Positions 1-8,406 of a DNA stretch of 35,452 bases are shown piece by piece. This stretch comes from an uncultured Clostridia bacterium (lineage in GTDB: Bacteria; Bacillota; Clostridia; Oscillospirales; CAG-272). How positions within the stretch are numbered: position 1 is the stretch's first letter; every line of letters starts with the position of its first letter. The notes under the pieces were generated by a model that worked only from the letters and a program-made list of their open reading frames with translations, made no database searches and was not told where the DNA came from. Location of the stretch: the NCBI GenBank assembly GCA_904501985.1, contig CAJGCT010000013.1:1-35452 (forward strand). The letters are read 5' to 3'. The translations under genes were made by a program, and so were the position numbers.

Positions 1-567
1 ATGATCAAGTATCTCTACAACGAGATCGACGAGAAGCTCCGTATGCCTATGGAGAACGTACATTTCCCCACCAACGCTAATATCAAGGATTACTCCAAGA
101 TCATTGACGACATCACCGAGGGAACAGGTGCTGACATCGCTTCCACCTCTCCCGGATGGGCAGGTCACATGGCATTCGTTGATCCCATTCCCGAGTTCAT
201 CGGTTCGGGCGACATCGAGGAGTGGCTCAATCAGCCCGCTCAGATCGTTAAGCTCCATCCTATGACAATTATGCAGAACTCTCTCAACGGTACCTTCGGT
301 CAGTCGGGAGATATTGCAAACGTTCCTCCTTGTGCGGCTACCATTGGTCCTCTCGACGTAATGAGAGCGAAGGAGAGAATTGAGGTTCACGCGCTTGCAA
401 CCTGTGGCACGTTCTCCTCTTGGCAGAGAATGACCAGCCGTCTCTGCACACACGGTCCTATCACTCCCTATCTCCCCAGCACCATGCTTCAGACGAAAAA
501 GACTCAGGTCTACATTTCCGAAGAGCTTGCCGCTCCCTTTGAATGTTGGGAAAAGGTTGGCTACTAA
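1..567 (+). CDS. NagB-like sugar-phosphate isomerase/deaminase, 3' part
   Basis: This is the C-terminal 188 residues of a protein of the glucosamine-6-phosphate deaminase/isomerase (NagB) family; the beginning lies outside the window. The first base happens to start an ATG, but NagB proteins are about 240-270 residues and the N-terminal phosphate-binding half is absent, so I treat it as truncated by the window edge. Family marks are MPMENVHFP (residues 15-23, like the NagB segment before the active site) and GWAGHMAFVDP (52-62), which aligns with NagB GNDGHIAFNEP. His56 is kept, but the position of E. coli Asp141 is Ala54 and that of Glu148 is Asp61, so the reaction may not be GlcN6P deamination. 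The FGGY kinase downstream suggests a shared sugar pathway (inference). A terminator follows the stop codon. Confidence 0.75.
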   Translation: MIKYLYNEIDEKLRMPMENVHFPTNANIKDYSKIIDDITEGTGADIASTSPGWAGHMAFVDPIPEFIGSGDIEEWLNQPAQIVKLHPMTIMQNSLNGTFGQSGDIANVPPCAATIGPLDVMRAKERIEVHALATCGTFSSWQRMTSRLCTHGPITPYLPSTMLQTKKTQVYISEELAAPFECWEKVGY

Positions 568-596
568 TTGAATTTTTTACTCTGTAGGTAAAATAT

Positions 597-637
597 AGCC
601 GACGGACAAATTTATACTTGTTCGTCGGCTTTGTTAT
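597..637 (+). terminator. Rho-independent terminator after the NagB-like gene
   Basis: A 13-bp stem (597-609 with 618-630, one G-U pair) has an 8-base loop and is followed by a T-rich stretch, TTGTTATTATT. It lies 30 bases after the stop codon. The kinase gene starts only 28 bases beyond, so read-through could still supply that gene. Confidence 0.75.
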
Positions 638-664
638 TATTCCAAGTAAAGGAGAATCGAAGCT

Positions 665-2068
665 GTGAATCTGATGGGAATTGACATGGGCACCACATCG
701 GTGAAAACTGCCGTGTTTGATGATAAGCTCTGCGAGAAGCTGAAGCTTTGTGCCGACTATACCCTTAACTCCCACGGCGATATAGTGGAGTTTGAGGCGG
801 AAAAGTATTGGGATATCGTTAAGGGTGAGATCGAAAAGGTGAAAAAGGAGCTTTCTGTGGATGCTCTTGCCGTTGATACCCAGTGCGAAACGCTGATACT
901 TACCGATGAAAACGGCGTGCCTGTGCGTCCTGCCATTGTGTGGCTTGATAACCGTGCCGCGGCGGAAGCCAAGGAGATCGAAGCTCATTTCGGCAGAAAA
1001 AGAGTGTATGAAGTGACCGGACAGCCTGAGGTTACAGCCACATGGCCTGCCTGCAAGCTGCTTTGGGTAAAACGCCATGAGCCGCTTGTGTGGGAAAAGA
1101 CAAAACGAATTTTCCTGCTTGAGGATTACATTCTCTACAAGCTGACAGGAAAGTTTATTACAGAAAAGACTCTGCAATCATCCTCACTGTATTTCGATAT
1201 CCGAAGCGGCGGATGGTGGGATGAGATGCTTGACTATATCGGCGTTTCGTCGGAGCTTCTTCCCGAGCTTTTTGACAGCGGTGTGTGCGTTGGCGAATAC
1301 GAGGGAATAAAGGTTGTTACGGGAGCAATGGATCAGGTGTCCGGCGCAATTGGAGCAGGTGTTGTTAAACCCGGTGTTGTCAGCGAGATGACCGGCACCA
1401 CCATGGTAATATTCATGCCCTCGGACGGCATACCCGAATACGATGAGAACAGTATCGTTCCCTGCCATTATAACTATGACGGCAAATACTGCCTGCTTTC
1501 CTGGAGTCCTACAGCCGGAATGTCACTTAAATGGCTGAAAAATGCGCTTTTTTCCGAGACTTCCTTTGCCGAGCTTGACGAAATGGCAAAAACGGTTGCT
1601 CCGGGAAGCGACGGACTTACATTCCTGCCTTATCTGTGCGGCTCTACCATGCCGAAGTACAATCCCCACGCCAGGGGAAGCTTTACAGGGCTTACCACCG
1701 AGCATACGGGTGCGCATTTTGTACGCAGTGTAATGGAAGCCGTGGCATGTATGCTCCGCTCTAACCTTGAGTATCTGGGGCTTTCCGTCGATGAGATTCG
1801 TGCCATGGGTGGCGGTGCAAACAGTCCGCTGTGGTGTCAGATGAAAGCAGACATGACGGGAAAACGCCTTGTTACGCTGAAAAATAAGGAAACAGCCTGC
1901 CTTGGCGGTGCAATACTTGCCGGTATCGGAATCGGAGCTTTTGAATCCGTGGAAAAAGCGGCACAGATGATAGAAGTCAGCCGCACATATGAAAGCAAGG
2001 GTGTTGACTATGATGAATGCTACAAGCGTTATCTTGAATATGACAGGATTTTAAATATTCCGAGATGA
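665..2068 (+). CDS. FGGY-family carbohydrate kinase (xylulokinase-like)
   Basis: A 467-residue cytoplasmic sugar kinase expected to phosphorylate a pentulose or related sugar with ATP. The N-terminal phosphate-binding motif GIDMGTTSVKT is at residues 5-15, the substrate-side motif IVWLDNRAAAEA at about 96-107, the proposed catalytic Asp sits in GAMDQVSGAIGAG, and the C-terminal nucleotide-binding motif is MGGGANSPLWCQMKADM. Length is slightly below the usual 480-500. The start is GTG at 665, chosen because AAAGGAGAA lies just upstream. The substrate cannot be read from the sequence; xylulose, ribulose or another ketose are all possible. The NagB-like isomerase before it and the phosphatase after it suggest a small sugar-phosphate cluster. 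Confidence 0.88.
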   Translation: MNLMGIDMGTTSVKTAVFDDKLCEKLKLCADYTLNSHGDIVEFEAEKYWDIVKGEIEKVKKELSVDALAVDTQCETLILTDENGVPVRPAIVWLDNRAAAEAKEIEAHFGRKRVYEVTGQPEVTATWPACKLLWVKRHEPLVWEKTKRIFLLEDYILYKLTGKFITEKTLQSSSLYFDIRSGGWWDEMLDYIGVSSELLPELFDSGVCVGEYEGIKVVTGAMDQVSGAIGAGVVKPGVVSEMTGTTMVIFMPSDGIPEYDENSIVPCHYNYDGKYCLLSWSPTAGMSLKWLKNALFSETSFAELDEMAKTVAPGSDGLTFLPYLCGSTMPKYNPHARGSFTGLTTEHTGAHFVRSVMEAVACMLRSNLEYLGLSVDEIRAMGGGANSPLWCQMKADMTGKRLVTLKNKETACLGGAILAGIGIGAFESVEKAAQMIEVSRTYESKGVDYDECYKRYLEYDRILNIPR

Positions 2069-2096
2069 AGCTGTCCTGCAAATAGGAGCTGTTTTT

Positions 2097-2147
2097 ATGA
2101 ATAATCTTTCTGCGGGATCTGACCTGACTTGCACACCGCACCCTTGA
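2097..2147 (+). CDS. Possible 16-codon small ORF
   Basis: ATG at 2097 is preceded by TAGGAG at a suitable distance and opens a 16-residue reading frame, MNNLSAGSDLTCTPHP, ending at TGA 2145-2147. It sits between the FGGY kinase and a strong promoter, whose -35 box overlaps its stop. It could be a tiny peptide, or the remnant of a gene whose body was lost. I recognise no family, and the good ribosome-binding site is the only support. Confidence 0.2.
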   Translation: MNNLSAGSDLTCTPHP

Positions 2148-2172
2148 CATATCTTGCCAGGTGGTGTATAAT
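2144..2172 (+). promoter_or_regulatory. Consensus sigma-A promoter for the IMPase-like gene
   Basis: TTGACA at 2144-2149 and TATAAT at 2167-2172, separated by 17 bases: a perfect match to the housekeeping consensus. Transcription would begin near 2179, about 40 bases before the proposed start codon, so this gene need not depend on the kinase transcript. Confidence 0.8.
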
Positions 2173-2218
2173 GATTTCATAAAACCTTGATTTGATATCG
2201 GACGGGAGTGCAGATAAC

Positions 2219-2983
2219 TTGAATATTGACCGCGTAATAGAAATTGTAAAAGAAACGGACAGCATATTTTTTGATGATGCGCTCCGCCACGACGTTAAAG
2301 AAAAGGGCGAAGCAGATTACGTTACCCGTGCGGATATCGGAATATCCGAGTATCTTTCAAAAAGACTTTCCGAGGAATATCCTGCTATCGGATTTATTTC
2401 CGAGGAGGCGGACACTGATATTGACGAGAGCCGAGATTATTGGATACTTGACCCCATTGACGGCACTACAAATTTTATGCACGGACTCAGCTTCTGCGGT
2501 GTATCCCTCGGACTCTATTCCGGCGGACAGTTAACGGCAGGAATCATCTACATTCCGTATACAGGCGAGCTTTTTCACGCTGAGAGAGGGAAGGGCGCGT
2601 ATCTTAACGGTGAGCGCATATATTGCAGTAAAAACACTGCGCTTCGCGACTGCGTAGGATTTTATGAGTTCAATGCCTATTTTAAAAATGAGTGCGATAC
2701 CGCTATGGAGTATGCAAGAAAGATATATACCCGATGCCAGGACCTGCGCTGCCTCGGCTCTACTGCGGTTGAGCTTGCATATGTAGCTTGCGGCAGAGCG
2801 GATGTGTTCTTCGGAAGATACTTAAAGCCATGGGACTACGCGGCGGCGGCAGTGCTTATTGCCGAAGCCGGGGGACGGCTTGACAGAGTGGACGGAGACT
2901 TTTGCATATCACAGTTAAACGTTAACATAGCGGCGGCTAATTCGCTTGTATTTGACGAATTTATCGCTCTTGTCAAAGAATAA
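2219..2983 (+). CDS. Inositol-monophosphatase-family phosphatase (SuhB/CysQ/FBPase-like)
   Basis: About 254 residues of the Mg2+-dependent IMPase superfamily, which hydrolyses sugar or inositol phosphates. From the chosen start the metal-binding Glu pair is at residues 62-63 in ISEEAD, the core motif LDPIDGTTNF at 77-86 supplies two Asp ligands, and the C-terminal motif KPWDYAAAAVLIAEAGG carries the last Asp. The frame is open to TTG 2192, but TTG 2219 has GGGAG ten bases upstream, so I prefer 2219; neither start is ATG. The substrate is not readable: inositol monophosphate, fructose-1,6-bisphosphate or a sugar phosphate from the upstream genes are all possible. A strong promoter precedes it. 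Confidence 0.87.
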   Translation: MNIDRVIEIVKETDSIFFDDALRHDVKEKGEADYVTRADIGISEYLSKRLSEEYPAIGFISEEADTDIDESRDYWILDPIDGTTNFMHGLSFCGVSLGLYSGGQLTAGIIYIPYTGELFHAERGKGAYLNGERIYCSKNTALRDCVGFYEFNAYFKNECDTAMEYARKIYTRCQDLRCLGSTAVELAYVACGRADVFFGRYLKPWDYAAAAVLIAEAGGRLDRVDGDFCISQLNVNIAAANSLVFDEFIALVKE

Positions 2984-3010
2984 TAGGATCAAATTCGTAA
3001 AGGGAAGAAT

Positions 3011-3076
3011 ATGGTAGCCACAGATGAGGGTATTGCCATCGAAAATCCCGTATGGAATAAAAAATACTATAATTGA
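3011..3076 (+). CDS. Possible 21-codon small ORF
   Basis: ATG 3011 follows AAAGGGAAG and opens a 21-residue frame, MVATDEGIAIENPVWNKKYY and a final N, ending at TGA 3074-3076 just before the terminator at 3107. It lies 27 bases after the phosphatase gene on the same strand. It may be a co-transcribed small peptide or a gene remnant; I recognise no homologue. Confidence 0.2.
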   Translation: MVATDEGIAIENPVWNKKYYN

Positions 3077-3106
3077 GCTGCTGAATTGTTCCGGCCTTAT
3101 AAATAT

Positions 3107-3146
3107 ATCGGACCATCATTTTATATGGCGGTCCGATTACTTTTTT
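3107..3146 (+). terminator. Rho-independent terminator after the IMPase-like gene
   Basis: Perfect 8-bp stem ATCGGACC/GGTCCGAT (3107-3114 and 3130-3137), a 15-base loop, then TAC and six T residues at 3141-3146. It closes the phosphatase unit and separates it from the importer operon. Confidence 0.8.
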
Positions 3147-3335
3147 AGATACAAATATGCAAGTTTGGAATAATAAAGCTTCATTTTTCGTGGATTTGGA
3201 AGTGAAAAAACGGGTTATGCTCCTTAATTACCCACAAGTCTGTTAACAATTCGGAATATTGGGTCATATTACTCACAAAATGCACAATAATACACCAATG
3301 CATTATGGCGATATCAACAAAATATCAAAAAACTG

Positions 3336-3364
3336 TTGCAAAAAGCGAATGAATATGATATAAT
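3336..3364 (+). promoter_or_regulatory. Promoter of the peptide-importer operon
   Basis: TTGCAA at 3336-3341, a 17-base spacer and TATAAT at 3359-3364, with an extended -10 (TGATATAAT). The first gene starts at 3534, so the transcript carries a leader of roughly 160 bases. The 180 bases upstream of the promoter (3150-3335) are AT-rich and I see no gene in them. Confidence 0.75.
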
Positions 3365-3370
3365 ATATGG

Positions 3371-3533
3371 GTAATAAAGTGCCTTTATCATATTATGATT
3401 GGTAAATGGTAGACACGGGTGCGGTTGATTGATAAATTAACAAAAACGTGTGTTTACGGCACTTTCCTGTTGATTGTACCCCGTCATGATACGGGCTGCA
3501 ATAAATTAAATTTATTTTTTATGGAGGAAGACC
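3371..3533 (+). ncRNA. Structured 5' leader of the importer operon
   Basis: Three pairings can be drawn. AAAGTGCC (3376-3383) pairs with GGCACTTT (3458-3465) as a long closing stem; ACACG (3413-3417) pairs with CGTGT (3447-3451) inside it; a separate hairpin pairs CCCGT (3480-3484) with ACGGG (3491-3495). No T-tract follows any stem, so it does not look like a simple terminator. I do not recognise a known riboswitch. Fold and function are inference; a control element for the importer is plausible. Confidence 0.4.
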
Positions 3534-5723
3534 ATGAAGAAATTTCTTGCACTGTTGCTTGCAGCGGGCATGATTTTCTCCGCAGTTGCTTGCGTTGACA
3601 ATACCGTTTCCGACGACACCGATACCGGCGTTGCTCAGACCGGCGATGACACCACCGCAGGCGAGGCAGTTGAATATGTTGACCCTTATGCAGACATTGA
3701 AGACTACGATGAACTCTCCGCAGCTATCTACGAGGATGTTCTCGGAGACTTCGCTACCGCTTACGAGGCAGCAAAGGCTGCTACCAATGTTTCCGAAAGA
3801 TACGCACTGATGGCTATTGCTGAGGCAAAGCTTATGGAAGACGCTCTTATGCTTCCGCTTTCCTCTAACGGCGGTCTTTACGCTATCTCCAGAGTTGCTC
3901 CCTACACCATTACATCCGTTCTTTGGGGCAACGACAGCTACAGATTCCATGATGCTATCGTAGCAACCGAGCCTCTCACCACAGGCGACCGCGATGAGAT
4001 GAAGGCTAAGTGGGCTGAGCTTAAGGGCACCGGCGGATATGAGGCTTGGGCTGAGCAGTTCCTTGCTGATAAGGGCTACACCATCAAGGATACATATTCC
4101 ATCGGCTATGCAAGCGATCCTCAGACATGGGACGTTCTTGCTACCTCCAGAGCTGCTGACTCTGAGGCTATTATCAATACCTATGACGGACTCTATGAGT
4201 ACGATATGGAAAATGTACTTAAGCCTGCTCTTGCAGAGAGCTACACCGTTTCCGAGGATGGCCTTACCTATACCTTCACCCTTAAGTCCGGCCTCAAGTG
4301 GGTTGACTCTCAGGGACGTGAGGTTGCAGACGTTAAGGCTGACGACTTCGTTGCTGGTATGCAGCACATGATGGACGCGGCAGGCGGACTTGAGTACCTT
4401 GTTCAGGGTATCATCGTTAACGCTACCGAGTACCTTGGCGGCGAGGTTGACTTCTCTGAGGTTGGTGTTAAGGCTATCGACGACACCACTCTCGTTTACA
4501 CTCTCGAGCAGCCCACCTCTTACTTCATGACCATGCTTGGTTATGGTGTATTCGCTCCTATGAGCCGTGAATACTACACCTCCCAGGGCGGTCAGTTCGG
4601 CGCTGACTTCGATTCTTCCGCAGAGTCCTACACATACGGTAAGACCCCTGATAACATCGCATACTGCGGTCCTTATGTAGTAACCAACGCTACCGCTGAG
4701 AACACCATCGTTTTCGCGGCTAACGAAGCTTATTGGGATGCTGAAAACATCAACGTAAAGACCCTTACATGGCTCTTTAACGACGGTTCCGAGGCAACCA
4801 AGGCATACACCGATATGCTTGCAGGCGTAATTGACGGATGCAACCTCAACGCGGCTTCTCTTGAGATCGCACGCGGCGACGGCAACTTCGATAAGTACGG
4901 CTACACCTCTCTTACCGACGCTACCTCCTTTATGGCATTCTACAACGTAAACCGTTCTCAGATGACCAACGTTAACGACCCTGCTAAGGGTGTTTCCGCA
5001 AAGACCGAGGACGATGTTGTTCGTTCCAACGCGGCTCTCCGCAACGTACACTTCCGCCGTGCGCTCTCCTTCGCACTTGACAGAGGCGCATACAATGCAC
5101 AGACTGTAGGCGAGGATCTTAAACTGACCTCCCTCAGAAACTGCTACACTCCCGGTACTTTCGTATCTCTTGAGGAGGAAGTAACCGTATCCATCAACGG
5201 CACCGACAAGACCTACCCTGCAGGCACCTACTACGGTCAGATCATGCAGGATCAGATCGACGCTGACGGTGTTAAGATGATCGTTTGGGATCCTACCGCT
5301 GACGGCGGAATCGGTTCCTCCGACGGATTTGACGGCTGGTACAATGTTGAGAATGCTGTAGCTGAGATGGCACTTGCTATCGAAGAGCTTGCGGCAATCG
5401 GCATCGAGATCACCGCTGAGAATCCCATCTACATTGACCTTCCTTACTACTCCGGCTCCGAAGTATACGGCAACCGTGCACAGGCTTACAAGCAGTGCAT
5501 CGACTCCGCTTTCGAGGGCAAGGTAATAATGAACCTCGTAACCTGCGAGACCGCTCAGGATTGGTACTATGCAGGCTACTACACCGATTTCGGTTCTGAG
5601 GCTAACTACGACATTTATGACGTATCCGGTTGGGGTCCTGACTACGGTGATCCCGCAACCTACCTTGACACGTTCCTTGCTGACTACGCAGGATACATGG
5701 TTAAGTGCATCGGTATTTATTAA
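3534..5723 (+). CDS. ABC transporter substrate-binding lipoprotein (OppA/DppA type), apparently circularly permuted
   Basis: A 729-residue exported binding protein of the SBP_bac_5 (peptide-binding) family. It has a lipoprotein signal with Lys residues at 2-3, a hydrophobic core and AVAC ending at Cys20, then an acidic linker. The usual mature start appears only near residue 188 (SIGYASDPQTWDVLATSRAA), followed by the usual ALAESYTVSEDGLTYTF. The chain stops soon after GWGPDYGDPATYLDTF, where normal members continue with about 100 more residues. That missing tail pattern (a helix, ERYALMAIAEAKLMEDALML, a strand and a VAPY-type segment) is instead found at about 58-165, before the canonical start. 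This reads as a circular permutation. It probably delivers peptides to the permeases encoded next. The start ATG has GGAGGAAG upstream. Confidence 0.9.
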   Translation: MKKFLALLLAAGMIFSAVACVDNTVSDDTDTGVAQTGDDTTAGEAVEYVDPYADIEDYDELSAAIYEDVLGDFATAYEAAKAATNVSERYALMAIAEAKLMEDALMLPLSSNGGLYAISRVAPYTITSVLWGNDSYRFHDAIVATEPLTTGDRDEMKAKWAELKGTGGYEAWAEQFLADKGYTIKDTYSIGYASDPQTWDVLATSRAADSEAIINTYDGLYEYDMENVLKPALAESYTVSEDGLTYTFTLKSGLKWVDSQGREVADVKADDFVAGMQHMMDAAGGLEYLVQGIIVNATEYLGGEVDFSEVGVKAIDDTTLVYTLEQPTSYFMTMLGYGVFAPMSREYYTSQGGQFGADFDSSAESYTYGKTPDNIAYCGPYVVTNATAENTIVFAANEAYWDAENINVKTLTWLFNDGSEATKAYTDMLAGVIDGCNLNAASLEIARGDGNFDKYGYTSLTDATSFMAFYNVNRSQMTNVNDPAKGVSAKTEDDVVRSNAALRNVHFRRALSFALDRGAYNAQTVGEDLKLTSLRNCYTPGTFVSLEEEVTVSINGTDKTYPAGTYYGQIMQDQIDADGVKMIVWDPTADGGIGSSDGFDGWYNVENAVAEMALAIEELAAIGIEITAENPIYIDLPYYSGSEVYGNRAQAYKQCIDSAFEGKVIMNLVTCETAQDWYYAGYYTDFGSEANYDIYDVSGWGPDYGDPATYLDTFLADYAGYMVKCIGIY

Positions 5724-5755
5724 TATCGGGCAAGGTTCCTAAATAAATGATGCGG

Positions 5756-5783
5756 TGGAGGATGGACCTCGGTTCATCCTCCA
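5756..5783 (+). promoter_or_regulatory. Intercistronic hairpin between binding protein and permease
   Basis: Perfect 9-bp stem TGGAGGATG/CATCCTCCA with a 10-base loop and no following T-run. Hairpins at this position in importer operons often protect the 3' end of the abundant binding-protein mRNA or reduce read-through; that role is inferred here. Confidence 0.5.
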
Positions 5784-5807
5784 TTGTGATAATAAAAGAG
5801 AGTTAAT

Positions 5808-7400
5808 ATGACGAAATATTTATTAAATCGCTTACTGCGCGGTCTGTTGTCGATCATGGTGGTTGTGGCTATAGTAATGATACTGATCTATTCCTGCCTT
5901 GACAGAAATCAGATTTTTGCAAGCGACAGCAACTATTCACATCTCAAGAGCAATGCCAAAGAGATATATAAGCTGCAGCAGTGGGAAAAGTATGGCTATT
6001 TGGACTATGTTCCCTATGCCGATTGGTTGAATTCGCTTCTTAAAACGGGTGAGATCGACCAGGATACTTACACCTCCGCCGTTAAATTTGGTGACACGGC
6101 TGAGGACGATTCTGAGACAGTGGCACAGTATGTCAAGCTTTTTACCGATGAAATGGAGGCAGACGGCTACGAGGTCGAGCGTCTTCCGGGACAGAAGCAG
6201 GGCAGAAAGTATAAGGAGGGCGGAAATCCCCGTCTTTATGCTTACAAGGATGTGCCCCTGATAAATCGTCTTTTTAATTACATAACGGGCATTTTCCAGG
6301 TGGATAATATTCACTATGTTCCCGAAGAGGTGGACATAGGAGAAAGGGGTCTTACTTTTACGCTCTACGATCCCTTATATACTGATCCGCAAACGGGTGA
6401 GAAGAAATTTTCGCCTGCCATTATAGGAAACGGCACAAAAAATAAGTATTTACTGTACTTTGATGATCGTTTTCCATATATACATCAGAATTTGCTGACA
6501 ATAAAGCTCGGCAGCTCCTACAGCATCAGTAAGGACACGGATGTGTTCAGTATAATGACCGGAGCACAAGGCTCGCAGATGCGTTCTGAGATTACATACC
6601 CCACAGGTTACAAAGAAATAAGTGCGGACAACCTTCATTCCGCTACATATACATCCGGCTCGCTTTCGGCGGGCGGCGCGTTCCTCAGTGCACGTTTTAC
6701 GGACGACTATACCACGGTCGCCACCTACAAGGCAGGACTTTCCAAGGTAGGCTATTCCTTTGTAATAGGCGTTATTTCGGTTCTTCTTGCTTATGTTCTG
6801 GCAATTCCGCTTGGAACGCTCATGGCGCTGAAAAAAGACAAGCTTATTGATAAGCTCGGCACGATATATATTATATTTATCATTGCAGTGCCCTCCCTTG
6901 CATACATCTTCCTCTTTAAAGCTATAGGAAGATCAATAGGGCTTCCCGGCACCTTTGATATGGAGAATCCCACATGGCTCATGTATGTACTGCCGATCAT
7001 TTCGCTGGCACTTCCGTCTATAGCTAACCTTATGAAGTGGCTGCGCCGCTACATGATCGACCAGATGAACTCCGATTATGTTAAGTTTGCAAGATCCGGC
7101 GGTCTTTCCGAGGGCGAAATATTCAGAAAGCATATCTTAAAGAACGCGATCATTCCGATAGTTCACGGTATTCCCGCAGGCGTGCTTTCGGCACTTATCG
7201 GTGCTATTATCACGGAGCGCGTATATTCTGTGCCCGGTGCAGGACGGTTACTTACCAACGCCATAAATGCTTACGATAACGGTGTTATCGTCGGTATGAC
7301 GCTGTTCTACGCACTGCTTTCCGTTGTATCCATAATTCTCGGCGATATACTTATTTCGCTGGTTGACCCGAGAATTTCGTTTGTGTCCAAGAAGAGGTGA
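5808..7400 (+). CDS. oppB: Oligopeptide ABC transporter permease, OppB/DppB type, with large extracytoplasmic domain
   Basis: A 530-residue inner-membrane subunit. One transmembrane helix at about residues 8-29 is followed by roughly 280 mostly polar residues that should lie outside the cell. Then comes the permease core with about five helices (315-520) and the cytoplasmic coupling (EAA-type) motif ARSGGLSEGEIFRKHILKNA. Ordinary OppB proteins are about 305-340 residues and have only about 70 residues between helix 1 and the core, so about 200 residues are extra; I do not recognise the inserted domain. It starts 84 bases after the binding-protein gene and pairs with the OppC-type permease that follows 4 bases later. 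Confidence 0.9.
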   Translation: MTKYLLNRLLRGLLSIMVVVAIVMILIYSCLDRNQIFASDSNYSHLKSNAKEIYKLQQWEKYGYLDYVPYADWLNSLLKTGEIDQDTYTSAVKFGDTAEDDSETVAQYVKLFTDEMEADGYEVERLPGQKQGRKYKEGGNPRLYAYKDVPLINRLFNYITGIFQVDNIHYVPEEVDIGERGLTFTLYDPLYTDPQTGEKKFSPAIIGNGTKNKYLLYFDDRFPYIHQNLLTIKLGSSYSISKDTDVFSIMTGAQGSQMRSEITYPTGYKEISADNLHSATYTSGSLSAGGAFLSARFTDDYTTVATYKAGLSKVGYSFVIGVISVLLAYVLAIPLGTLMALKKDKLIDKLGTIYIIFIIAVPSLAYIFLFKAIGRSIGLPGTFDMENPTWLMYVLPIISLALPSIANLMKWLRRYMIDQMNSDYVKFARSGGLSEGEIFRKHILKNAIIPIVHGIPAGVLSALIGAIITERVYSVPGAGRLLTNAINAYDNGVIVGMTLFYALLSVVSIILGDILISLVDPRISFVSKKR

Positions 7401-7404
7401 TTAC

Positions 7405-8397
7405 ATGGAAGAAAACAAGCTTATAAATTTGGATGAATTTAATATGTCCGATGAGGAGCTGTTCTCACGTGTTGATCACAACAGTCTTGATTCGGAAAAG
7501 ATCACCGCGCCAAGATATTCCTATTGGCAGTCGGTGTTCCGCGTGTTTTTCAGAAACAAGCTGAATATTGTCATTCTTGCCGTCCTTGCTGTTATAATAG
7601 CGTTTACATACGTCTATCCGGCGGTTATAGGATATGATGCGGATGTTGACCCATATCAGAATCTGCTTGACCCCACGGCAAAGCATCTGTCACCGTCGGC
7701 GGCACTTGAAAAGTTCGGCAATCACATAAGCTGGATACTCGGTACGGGTAAATCCGGCGAATCTACCTTTGACGCGATATGGTACGGTTCAAGCATATCC
7801 ATATCCCTTGCGCTTATCTGCGCCGCTATCAATATGACGGTGGGCGTTGTTGTGGGAGCGATATGGGGCTTTTCCAAGAAGGTTGACGCCGTTATGATGG
7901 AGGTCTACAACATTATCGCAAATGTTCCGTACATTCTGCTTATTTCCGTTGTAGTGCTTATCATGTCAGCTAACTTCTGGTCAATGGTATTTGCACTGAC
8001 CGTTACGGGCTGGCTTGCCATTGCGTACTTTATAAGAACGCAGGTTATCATTATCCGCGACAGAGAATATAATTTAGCATCACGCTGTCTTGGCACGCCT
8101 ATCTTCCGTATAGCTACCAAGAATATCCTTCCCTTTATGACGTCGGTTATCGTTACGCTTATTGCAACCGAGATTCCGTCGTATATTTCCTATGAGGTCT
8201 TCCTCTCATATATCGGAATGGGTCTTAAGGATATGTCTCTCGGTAAGCTTATCGAAGTGGCGCAGGACGCTATGTTTACCCCGGGATGGCAGCTTGAATT
8301 CTGGAGTCCTGTTGCTGTGGCATCTATCATTACCGTCGTGCTTTATGTAGTCGGTCAGAATCTCGGTGATGCTTCAGACCCGAGAACTCATATGTAA
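7405..8397 (+). CDS. oppC: Oligopeptide ABC transporter permease, OppC/DppC type
   Basis: A 330-residue second permease subunit: a cytoplasmic N-tail of about 50 residues, a first helix at about 57-75, a short outer loop, then the permease core with about five helices. The coupling motif is SRCLGTPIFRIATKNILPF, and the end NLGDASDPR is typical of the family. The frame is open to an ATG at 7363, but ATG 7405 has AAGAGGTG at the right distance and lies just after the stop of the previous gene, so 7405 is chosen. Size is near normal for OppC, unlike the other subunits of this importer. Confidence 0.9.
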   Translation: MEENKLINLDEFNMSDEELFSRVDHNSLDSEKITAPRYSYWQSVFRVFFRNKLNIVILAVLAVIIAFTYVYPAVIGYDADVDPYQNLLDPTAKHLSPSAALEKFGNHISWILGTGKSGESTFDAIWYGSSISISLALICAAINMTVGVVVGAIWGFSKKVDAVMMEVYNIIANVPYILLISVVVLIMSANFWSMVFALTVTGWLAIAYFIRTQVIIIRDREYNLASRCLGTPIFRIATKNILPFMTSVIVTLIATEIPSYISYEVFLSYIGMGLKDMSLGKLIEVAQDAMFTPGWQLEFWSPVAVASIITVVLYVVGQNLGDASDPRTHM

Positions 8398-8406
8398 GTG
8401 AGGCGG

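Noticed and set aside
3376..3495. Known riboswitch class (for example guanidine or c-di-GMP) in the importer leader
   Set aside because: I could not match a conserved core of a known class; only generic pairings are visible.
3519..5051. 510-codon open frame on the minus strand opposite the binding-protein gene
   Set aside because: It is a long antisense shadow caused by the codon use of the plus-strand gene; no ribosome-binding site, no recognisable domain, and a low-complexity composition.
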